Shown here: positions 55,428 through 64,000 of the stretch, piece by piece
Position numbering within the stretch: position 1 is the first letter of the stretch
How the letters are laid out: each line of letters begins with the position of its first letter
NCBI RefSeq assembly: GCF_028372415.1
Contig: NC_092875.1
Coordinates: 33,188,817-33,252,816, forward strand
From: Notamacropus eugenii
Taxonomy: Eukaryota > Chordata > Mammalia > Diprotodontia > Macropodidae
Reading direction: 5' to 3'
Length of the DNA: 64,000 bases
The notes under the pieces: model-generated
What the model was told of the DNA's origin: nothing
Databases searched by the model: none
What the model saw: only the letters and a program-made list of their open reading frames with translations
Made by a program: the position numbers and the translations under genes

Positions 55428-58385
55428 TCACATGGTCAGTTTATCAGAATCATTCACAGAAGATCTACACATATCCAATCTGTCCAAGATGCTTTCTTTA
55501 CGTGTCATCATGATTCTCCTAGAAGTAAGCTCTACTTATGGAGAGACATCATCCCAGATGCTCTGAACATGTCCCAGACCCTGATTGCATGTTTTTCCAT
55601 ATCACTGGTTTCCTTTGAAATCCTTTATATTCCATTTTGTGTATTTAAAAATACAATTCAAAGAAGGGGTATACAGGCTTTACCAAACTGCCAAAGGAGT
55701 CCAGGATTCAAAAAAGATTAAAAATCTTCAACGTAAACCATGATCATTTGAGGAGGGCGATGGAGGGGTATGAATAGCTAGGGAGGTTGGGAACAGCTGC
55801 TTGTAGGGAGAGGCAGGGAAACTCAGTCTTGGAGGACTCCAGGGATTCTCAGAGAGAGAAGGGAGAAGGGAGCATATGCCAGGCATGTGTTTTCCTTTGT
55901 AATACTTACTTGACCCATTTTTTTTCACTATAGTCTTCTTCTAGTGCCCCGCTGCTGTGTGGAGGTGACCATGGGTCTCTGGAAGGTCATCCTAATGGAA
56001 CCTCAGATCTGATTAGTCCCTTTCATCTGGAAAGACTCCAAATATGGAGCATGGCTGTCAGTTGCCCAAGGACAGTCTACCTGAGTTTGGGAGGGCACAA
56101 TGCTGCAAGGTTGGCCAATAAGAAATGGAATCTAAATCATGATGACAGCTCTGGAGAGGTTGCTATGGGAACCCATAAACGGACAATCTTCGCAGGTCCT
56201 TGCAGTATATATTGAAGGAAGCACCCCCATTTTATCAATAGGGAAACTGAGAGCTAGGGAGAGATACTAAGCATTTATTATTGTTGTGAGAGGCTGCCAG
56301 CAGCTGCTCCAAACCCAGTCCTCAAGATGGCATCAATGACTGACCAGGAACTAGCAATGGAGAAAAAAGTCAACTTTATTTAGTTAATGAGGATACAGTT
56401 GGCAGTACAGATCAAGAAAATGTGTTGATTGTGGCAGGAAGTGCCTAATTTCCCCTTGACTCCCTATTTCTCATGGAGATGCCATCAGAATGAGACTGCT
56501 GAGCCAGTGCATATCGTCACTGGGCATCTCTTTTCATGTTGTTTGGCCTCTAGGTACCATATCACCAGTGCAAAGATTTTACATTATGCTTGAAACAAAA
56601 ACACCATTGCGTTCTAGCTGCCTACTGTCTAATGGCATTCCCTAGGTGCCACATCAGTTGATCAACAAGCGTTTATTCAGTAATGCAAAGACAAAAACAG
56701 TTTGTCATCTCAAGGAGCTCACAGTCTATTTAACTGTGATGTTTAACAAGTTGGAGAGACATAATTTCTGGGTACTTAGTCATTTTATTAATAAGGCTAG
56801 CCTGTTACTAAAGAAGACATCATTGGTACTCTCAAATTCCCCAAACCCTCCATGGCAGTGGTCTCATAGTTAATATGCCCTTGGAAGAGCAGGTGGCAAT
56901 CAACTCTGATTGGTTAACAATAATAGTCCTGACACAGCGGAGTTTTCCTATTTTTTACTTTTGATAAAATCTAGTTTAACTTTAATTTTATCTGAGATCG
57001 TAATTCACTGATTTTTTTTTTTTACATTTTACATTCTATTCCTGCTCCTATTTTATCTTTGTATCTTTCATTTTTATCTTCTAAAAGCAACACATAGCTG
57101 AATCCAAATTTTTAATCAGCTATTCGTTTCTATTTTGTGGGTAAATTGGTCCCATTGACATTCTAAACTACAAACACTTGTGTATTTTGCTCCTTCCTAT
57201 TTTTCCTCCCTATCCTTCTCATTTTATTCACCCTATTCCTCCTCAGTTCTCTCTGCTTTCGAGAACTGTTGAAGTGTAGAAAGGATAATTTTGATTATTT
57301 TAAATTAAAATTTTCTTGTATAAATAAAACTTAACATAACTAAGAACAGAAAGAATGTAGAAAACTAGGGAAAAAAACTTTCACAGACAGTCTTTCAGAT
57401 AGGATGTGATTGGGTTGGAATATTGCTGTGGTGTAGGAAATGATGAGCTGGTTGATTTAGAAAAACATAGAAATACTTGGATTTAGGGAAGATACTATAG
57501 TACAGTCTTACATACATGTGTATGCATGAATATGTTATTATATGTGTATGTTTAAACATACACATGTGTGTGTATATATACACATATATTTACATATATA
57601 TGTAATCTCCATGCTTAATTCTAGCCTTCTTTAGGGTGGAGAGTGTAAAGGCAAGCAACCTGGCACACATCCAGGATGGCCTACTAGTACAGGTTCCTAG
57701 ATCTGCTTTTCTAAAATGAAAGCAATTCTTGAGGGGCCAAAAATTTTCTTTAATCACATACACCAACAGAGAAAATGCAAGCAGAAAAATAAAGACCAAC
57801 ATACAGGGCTTCTAACTGACCATAAGCAATACATACATCACAGATCAACAGTCAGATCCAACTGTCTGACCACATAGTTACCAGAGAGAGATATACCAAC
57901 ATCTGAGTTTTCAAAGAGGGGGTAGGCTCCTTAAAGGCTACCCAGAGTCTCATCTCATCCCCAACCTTCTTCCAAAGAGTAAACCCCAAAGCAATACCTC
58001 ACCTCAGACTACATATATAGACTTTTCAGAGCCAGAAGGCATCACAACTCCAGTACTTCAATGCCTAATTAACAAAAGGTATGAAAGCCTTCAAGCCAGC
58101 AAACCTCTCCATAAGCAAACTTCCCTTAGTGGGCTCCAGCAGAGACCTATTAATGGGCAAGGGAAGATCTTTAATTATCATTATAGGGGGGATGGGGAGA
58201 AAGAAAGGGGAAAAGTGAAGTATAAAGTACACAGCAGAAAAAACCAACAACCAAGCAAAGAAAAGCTAGGCAGCTTTGAAAACAACGGGTAGTATTTATT
58301 ATATAGGCTTTCTTGAAATGGGAATTTATATATAAGGTCTACTATGCCCATAGCAATGTTTTTTGTTTTCCTTTCTCATCTTGTA

Positions 58386-58391
58386 TTTATT
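58386..58391 (-). terminator. Candidate poly(A) signal of OAS1 copy A
   Basis: AATAAA on the minus strand, 50 bp after the stop codon, in the A-rich tail of the SINE that supplies the stop. Use is inferred. Confidence 0.5.
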
Positions 58392-58457
58392 TTTTTTGGT
58401 GAGACAATTGGGGTTAAGTGACTTGCCCAGGGTCACACAGCTAATGAGTGTCACCTG
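58386..58457 (-). mobile_element. SINE fragment forming the 3' end of OAS1 copy A
   Basis: The minus strand contains AGCTGTGTGACCCTGGGCAA and CAATTGTCTCACC, then an A-rich tail. This is the right half of the tRNA-related/CORE SINEs common in this window. The copy is 5'-truncated. Confidence 0.7.
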
Positions 58458-58617
58458 ACCATTTTTTTATATTGGAGGCTATGAGTAAAAAGAAAGAACA
58501 CCAAAACCATAAAAGAACACAACACAAACAGCAACAAAAACAATCACAAATGCTGAAGTCCCCTTCTGAGTAACCGGATGGGGGATAGCCTTTGCTTCCT
58601 TTCAAGGTCTGCTCCAC
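58441..58617 (-). CDS. OAS1: OAS1 copy A exon 6 with hydrophobic Cys-rich terminus
   Basis: Acceptor TTCAG|GTGGAG, as in copy B; 58 codons plus TAG. The first ~20 residues ([20 protein letters not shown]) match copy B. The rest comes from T/G-rich low-complexity DNA (hydrophobic run) and then a SINE, which supplies the last codons (SGDTH) and the stop. Confidence 0.8.
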   Translation of the reverse strand: MEQTLKGSKGYPPSGYSEGDFSICDCFCCCLCCVLLWFWCSFFLLIASNIKKWSGDTH

Positions 58618-59625
58618 CTGAAAAGAGAACACATTTAACTTTGGGGAATCTGCCTACCCATGATTTGGTGGTGGGAGTAATACAGGAAGAACTTCGGGCT
58701 ACCACATGGCACCAAGTGCATAGAGTGCCCAGGTTGAAGTCAGGAACTCATCTTCCTTAGTTCAAATATGGTCTCAGACACTTCCTAGCTGGGTGACCTT
58801 GGGAAAAATCTCTTCACCCTGTTTGCCTCAGTTTCTTCATCTGTAAAATGAGCTGGAGAAAGAAGTGGCAAACCACTCCAGGATCTTTGTCAAGAAAACC
58901 CCCAAAAGGGTCACAAATATTTGACTGAAAATGACGGAACAAGAAAAAAACAAAGAACCTTGTACTGGGAGTCTAGAGAATTGCATTCAAGTCTTGGTTC
59001 TGCCTAACTGACTTTATGTCCATATTTAAGACATCTATCCTCCCTGAGCCTCAGTGGCCATATCTATCAAATGAGGACAGTGTAAGCTCAACAAGGCCCA
59101 GCAATGTGACTATGAAAATGAAAGGCTATAGGATCTTCTAATGAAGTCGAGTACACTAACAGGTCCTGGGAAGTGACCATCCCAGTGCCCACTGTGAGTT
59201 GGTACCCAGTGGGTGTACACTGTTCAGTTCTGGGGACCAGGACACTCCTTCTCTCTCTTTCTCTCTCTGTCTCTCTCTCTGTTCTGTGCTACCTCTCATA
59301 ATTCCACTGTTTAATTAAAAGTTTCCGTTGAAAGTGATCTTCCTTGGGGTAGACCGAAAAGGAGTGGGGGACGGTGTACAAACATGCTAGGGTCCAGGTT
59401 AGGGTGGTAGCTGTGGAATCAAGGAAGAAACCTTTGAAATCTCCCAAATCCCAAAGATCATGGGAAGTGCCAGTCTCATGGTGACCCATGATGGTCAGGG
59501 CCCAGCTGGAACATGCAGGTCAGATCAGGGGTAGACCTCCAGATAATAGTTTCAGATGACCATGAGTCTGAGGTCAGAGGAGCAGGAGGGATGCTGTGCG
59601 GAGGTGAAGGCTTCCTGAGCCCATT

Positions 59626-59706
<81 letters not shown>

Positions 59707-59711
59707 TCTCT

Positions 59712-59804
<93 letters not shown>

Positions 59805-62800
59805 ACACCAGGGAAGACTCACCGGCACATTCCATGGCTTCACCCAGCTCCCATACCAATTTTTAAAGCATGGGGCAGATGACCATCTTCGAGCTTCTTC
59901 TGCCAGCTTGTCCCAGCGCCATCGACTTCCACCCCCTACATCACCAGTTGGGTCAGCTGGGTCCAGGATCACTGGCCTAAAGGGGAGGGCAGAATGAAAA
60001 AATTCCTCCCATATCACCAAAGCCAAGAAGATAATTGCTCCAGGCATAACCCTCTCCACATCCTTCAAGAAATTTAGACTGCAGTATTATCAAGAGTTGA
60101 CATTGCCTTAAAGCTCTCTACTGCCAAAGCCTTTGCTTTCAGGGTCACGATTATTCTTCTAACAGGTCCTGTAAGGTGTACCACAGAGAAGGACCAAGAC
60201 CCATAGGAAAATCTTGACCATAGTCATATAGCTAATGAGTAGGGAGGGATCAGGGACCAGGACATAGACCACTGGGGACCAATATCACTGAAAGACTAAA
60301 TTTCCATATGGGAAGTGGTTAAGGGGAGAGGCAGATCACACGTTAATTATTGCATAGTATCTTATTCATGCATATGGCCTAAATCCTTGATAATCATTTA
60401 AGTCCCCAGAGGGACTCAGGGCAGAAAGGTTCAGAGCATCAGAGCCATCAGCTTAGAGTATTTGCTGATTTCCAGGGTGGGGTGGATCCTATCTCTGATA
60501 CCTGGGTTTTTTCAGCTGTGATTTCAGGTACTCTCCAATGGTCACATCCTGAAAGTCATAGTTGATGGTCCAGTAAACTTTAAGCTTTTGGTAGTGTTCA
60601 ATCAAATACAAGACTGTCCGGAAGCCCTGTGCTGTGTTGAAATCAGTTTCCTGGCTCCCATGCTCCCAGGCATAGACAGTCAGGAGCTCTAAGGCATACT
60701 GAGGGGGAAATGTCTCCCTTTCGACCTTTCAATGAGAAGGAAGAAGAAATAATTGAGAATGATCCTGAACAATGACTCTGGCATTCCTCCTTTTTCTCTC
60801 TTCTGACTCCCCCGTCCCAGACTTTTCTGTCACAATCATATATGCCCACATGCCTCCCCTAATAGAATCTAAGCTATTTGAGTGTAGGAATTGTTTTCAT
60901 TTCTTGAGTTTGCATTCCCAGGGGCACATAGTAGATACCCTCTAAATTCATTTGATTAATACAATGAAATACAATTCATATATACATGATGTTGCATCCT
61001 CTCCTGAGTCACAGGGAAGGTCAGAAGCCATCTAAGTCTAGCCCCCTCATTTTCGAGCTGAGCAACAGGCTAGGTGACTTGCTTAAGATCACACAGCTAG
61101 TGAGTGGCAGGGCCATTTGAGTATCCATTCTTCTCTCATGAACATCCATTCTCCTCTCATTTTCCTCAGGTGTTTACCTCCAGAGTAACCAAAGAAGACT
61201 CCTACCATTCTGTACCAGTGTTTCACCAATCGGATTAGACTTTTGAGCTTGGTGCAGCGCTGTTTGAGAAAGAACTTCTGGAGCTCTGTGAAGCAGGTGG
61301 AGAATTCTCCCCCAGTCCAGGATTCCTTTATAAGATTGATGTAGACCTGGGGGTCAGGTCTGAAGCCTTTGTGCACCTGGCCTGTGGGGGGAAAACCAAC
61401 TCAATTCAACTCATGTTTAATTAGCACCAGCTCTGATCTGCACCCCATGACTAGGAAAGTAGGGGTGGGATGCTGGGGGTAGAGACAGGGACAAGAGGCA
61501 GGCCCTGCCCACCAGGAGTTTGTATGTAGAAAAAAACAACCAGACACATGAAAGAGCTGACAATACAGGGCCCAGAGAGTAAGTGCTAGAGGAACTCAGG
61601 GGAGAAAGGTCACTGTGCTGAGTGCATCAGTGGAGGCTTCCTAGAGGAGTAGGATCTAACCTGGGCCTTGAAGGATGGATAGAATTTGCATAAATGGAGT
61701 GGAAAGAAGCCATGTCCAAAGGGGAACATAACTGGAGCATGAGCCTTTAGATGGGAATCATTAAGGATCAGTGAGGAGGCCAACCCAATTGGAACAGGAG
61801 AGGAACATTGGAAAAGAGTCAGAGGGAAAGGAAGAGAAAATTGGTGCCCTGGCTGTTGTTCTGAGGTAACTAGCTGAGGGTCTGGGCACCTGCTGTTTGC
61901 TTGTCTGTTTTATAATCTTATGTGTCTGAGAATTTATTGTGGATCACACTCAGTTGTGGCCACAGGTCATAAGATTTTAGAACTGGAAGTTGCTTGAGAG
62001 ATCATCTAGTCAGGGGATTGTAAACCCAGTGTCTGTAAAAGTTAAAAAAACATTTTAAAAGAAGTATTTCAATCTAATTTGTTTTCTATTAATCCTACAT
62101 ATTTTATTTTACTTATTTAAAAACATGATTCTGAGAAGGGATCCATAAGCTTCACTACACATTCTCAATTTGTGATTACTTCTTGTTCATCTTGTCTAAA
62201 GTTTTTTTGTACGTAGTTGCTTGAATGTTGTTGTCCTCATTACACTATGAGCTTCCTGAGAGCTGGGACTGTCTTTTACTTTTCTTTACATCCTCAGTGG
62301 TTAATACTGTACCTGGCTCATAGTAGGTGCTTAACAAATGTTTACTGATTAACTGACTGACCAGACTGATAAAAGGATCCAGGACACACAAAACAAACAA
62401 AAGGGAAACATTTATGTGCCAAACATTTTACAAAAGTTACCTCATGTGAACCTTATAACAACCCTAGGGAGTAGGTGCTATTTTACAGAGGAGTAAATTG
62501 AGGCCAATGGAAGTTAGGTGACTTGCCAGGGTCACACAGCTGGCAAATATCTGAGGCTGCATTTGAACTCAGGTCTTTCTAACTCCAGGCTCAGTACTCT
62601 ATCCACCATAACAGCCAGCTGCCTGTCAAGAACCCTTAATTTAGGTCACCTCGCCAGAGCCAGAGAAAGGCAGTGACTTGCCTGAAGTCACAGTAAATGA
62701 ACTCAGAGTTGGGATTTTTTCTGATGCTGAATCCAGGAATCTTTTCTCAATGCCACGCTTCCCTTGCCTATCCGCACCACCCAAGAGGTAGGAACTCTAT

Positions 62801-63674
62801 AACCCCTGAGTTTGTGGGTCAAGCAGGGAAGTTTCACCGTTGGAAATCAGCTGAGGCTGAGAGAAGCGGCCTGGGCAGGGTCTGTTTTTCTACCCAGAAG
62901 CCAGGTTGGGGGCTTCTTACCTAAAACATCAAAGGCCGGGAGCACATCAAAGTCCACCCACTCCCTGATCATTTTCGACCTCATCCTGAAGCTGAGCACT
63001 CGAGGGTTATCCCATCTGCTGACCTCAAATTTTACTGTAAACATTCTGTTTTGGTCACGTTCACATTCCTCCAACCGTTTCTTGATTTCCCAAATGAACT
63101 CTCCTCGGCGGTTTATCTGGTCCCGATAACTTTTGAGATCGCTGAGAAATACTACCAGGTCTGCATCAGAGCAGCCTCTCAGGGCTGTGCCTTTGCCAGA
63201 TGAACCTCCCTGAACAGAGCAGAAACTGAGCAGTGAGATTATCTCTACAGGAAGACCCTTTGTCCAGAAGAAAAGAGGAGGGGTCGTGGAAAACCAGCTG
63301 CCCCCTCCCAGGACATCCCTCTGCTCATCCCCAGGTTCCAAACCTGTCTTTTAAGGACCTTCCCCCCCGCCCCCCCCCCCCCCACTCCCCAGGATCGCCT
63401 CCCCGTCTGGGGATTCTCTCTATCCTGAGCCTTCTCTCCCTGCCCAGATGTTCAGATCAACAGGTAAAGAAATCAGGCCCAGGCTCACCTTTACAACCTT
63501 GGTTACCCGAACTGACTTCCAGGTATCTCGGAAACACCTGTCCTTTAGGAAGGAAGAGATGGTGTCGATGGCACTTCGCACCTCTGTTCGGAAAGTGGTA
63601 TCAGGCAAGAGATTCACCTCAATGTATCTGTCCAGGTCCCTGGGTTGAGTCTTCCAGAGAGTCATGGTGTCCAT
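58441..63674 (-). CDS. OAS1: OAS1 copy A, 2'-5'-oligoadenylate synthetase with hydrophobic Cys-rich tail
   Basis: Six-exon OAS1: 63489-63674, 62921-63209, 61206-61381, 60502-60725, 59823-59976 and 58441-58617. These give 1206 coding bases, 401 residues. All exons are open, in phase and flanked by consensus splice sites. It keeps [46 protein letters not shown] and PCFKNWYG, so it should be an active synthetase. It differs from copy B at the start (the ATG equivalent is GTG; an ATG three codons in, inside a 15-bp insertion, replaces it), in a cluster of residues before the third Asp, and at the C terminus. The tail lacks a CaaX box and instead has [20 protein letters not shown] and then LIASNIKK, a predicted membrane segment with palmitoylatable Cys. 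Mouse Oas1b is a known OAS with a C-terminal membrane segment. An ISRE lies about 135 bp upstream. Confidence 0.92.
58690..58942 (-). mobile_element. Marsupial SINE in OAS1 copy A intron 5, partner of 45365-45640
   Basis: The minus strand has TCTCCAGCTCATTTTACAGA and GAAACTGAGGCAAACAGG. The shared position shows it predates the duplication. Confidence 0.73.
59628..59800. repeat. (CT)n then (CA)n microsatellite in OAS1 copy A intron 5
   Basis: Nearly pure CT to about 59766, then CA to about 59800; it ends 23 bp before the exon 5 donor. Confidence 0.95.
59823..59976 (-). CDS. OAS1: OAS1 copy A exon 5
   Basis: 154 bp; acceptor TTTAG|GCCAGT, donor CCG|GTGAGT. It encodes [19 protein letters not shown] and [16 protein letters not shown]. 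Downstream in the intron are (GT)n and then a long (GA)n run on the sense strand. Confidence 0.94.
60502..60725 (-). CDS. OAS1: OAS1 copy A exon 4
   Basis: 224 bp, open throughout in phase 0, nearly identical to copy B exon 4. It starts [15 protein letters not shown] and ends SQLKKPR. It has no in-frame ATG, so it does not appear as an ORF on its own. Confidence 0.92.
61206..61381 (-). CDS. OAS1: OAS1 copy A exon 3
   Basis: 176 bp; acceptor CACAG|GCCAGG, donor ATG|GTAGGA. The protein is identical to copy B except for the last codon (RM instead of RR). Confidence 0.94.
62230..62365 (+). mobile_element. L2 3' tail, partner of 49300-49425
   Basis: GTACCTGGCTCATAGTAGGT then GATTAACTGACTGACC, in intron 2 of OAS1 copy A. 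Confidence 0.65.
62395..62625 (+). mobile_element. CORE-type SINE in OAS1 copy A intron 2, partner of 49455-49672
   Basis: CTTGCCAGGGTCACACAGCT and TTTGAACTCAGGTCTTTCT, ending CAGCCAGCTGCC. Confidence 0.65.
62921..63209 (-). CDS. OAS1: OAS1 copy A exon 2 (catalytic exon)
   Basis: 289 bp; acceptor TTCAG|GGAGGT, donor TTAG|GTAAGA. The P-loop and three catalytic Asp are kept. It has [12 protein letters not shown] where copy B has [12 protein letters not shown]. Confidence 0.95.
63489..63674 (-). CDS. OAS1: OAS1 copy A exon 1
   Basis: 62 codons from an ATG with G at -3 and +4 (GCTATGG); a second in-frame ATG at 63665 (ACCATGA) is also plausible. It encodes [18 protein letters not shown] and ends VRVTKVVK with donor AAG|GTGAGC. 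Confidence 0.88.
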
Positions 63675-63807
63675 AGCCTGCACTGAGAGAGTTAGGAAAG
63701 CGAGATTTCAATGCCCAGCTGGCTGAGAGCGGAGCTGTCCCTCGTCTCTCCGTTTATTCAGTCAGCCTCAGGACACTGCTCGCTAAGAAAGCTCCGCTTC
63801 CTGAGTC

Positions 63808-63820
63808 AGTTTCGTTTTCC
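63808..63820 (-). promoter_or_regulatory. ISRE of the OAS1 copy A promoter
   Basis: The minus strand reads GGAAAACGAAACT, a full consensus ISRE about 134-146 bp upstream of the chosen ATG. Confidence 0.86.
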
Positions 63821-64000
63821 CGAGGATGACAATGCCGGGTTTCTGCTGCTCCATTCTAGACTGCATCTTTTTTTTTGTGTTAGCATGCTAGTTTTTTGTT
63901 TTTTGTTTTTAAAGAAATCATTCCACCCCCCTCCCAACCCCCTCTCCTCCAAATGGTGCTCTCTTGGAACAAGCGAAAATGAAGTACCTTTGCCCGTTGG

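Larger units (their letters stand above)
61382..62920 (-). other. OAS1 copy A intron 2
   Basis: Co-linear with copy B intron 2 but shorter. It contains the L2 tail and the CORE SINE listed. Confidence 0.65.

Noticed and set aside
59513-59866. Plus-strand frame over the CT/CA repeat
   Set aside because: Repeat artefact, antisense to OAS1 copy A exon 5.

Overview
This window is mammalian genomic DNA, almost certainly from a marsupial. The introns and spacers are dense with marsupial-type SINEs (a tRNA-related family with the 'GAGGAAACTGAGGCAAAC' core and a family containing 'GAGGGAGGGCTGTGCAG'), old L2 and MIR copies, a degraded marsupial L1 reverse-transcriptase fragment and long (CT)n/(CA)n microsatellites. 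The species cannot be resolved from sequence alone.

All recognisable genes belong to one interferon-induced antiviral cluster, the 2'-5'-oligoadenylate synthetases (OAS), and all are on the minus strand. From right to left, in transcription order, they are: OAS1 copy A (63674 to 58441, 6 exons), OAS1 copy B (50704 to 45134, 6 exons), OAS3 (40154 to 20568 plus an unresolved last exon, 10 exons seen) and OAS2 (from 14037, running off the left edge, 7 exons seen). The order OAS1-OAS3-OAS2 matches human chromosome 12q24; the extra element is a tandem OAS1 duplication. Exon boundaries were set by hand from splice consensus, phase (289-176-~224-154 bp exon pattern) and homology to human OAS proteins as remembered.

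Each gene has a near-perfect interferon-stimulated response element (GAAANNGAAA, minus strand) about 100-190 bp upstream of its start codon. In the known pathway, interferon turns these genes on, the enzymes bind viral double-stranded RNA and make 2-5A, and 2-5A activates RNase L. The two OAS1 copies and the second unit of OAS3 keep all three catalytic aspartates. The first unit of OAS3 and the first unit of OAS2 look catalytically inactive. The second unit of OAS2 keeps its aspartates but carries an insertion beside the active site.

The main novelties are these. The two OAS1 copies are nearly identical over exons 3-5 but end in different putative membrane anchors: copy B has a CaaX box (CTIL, as in human OAS1 p46), copy A a Cys-rich hydrophobic tail whose stop codon and poly(A) signal come from a SINE. 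OAS3 has only two OAS units instead of the three known in human. A tight cluster of amino-acid replacements separates the OAS1 copies just before the third catalytic Asp. Two related solo LTRs lie in OAS3 intron 1 and between the OAS1 copies.
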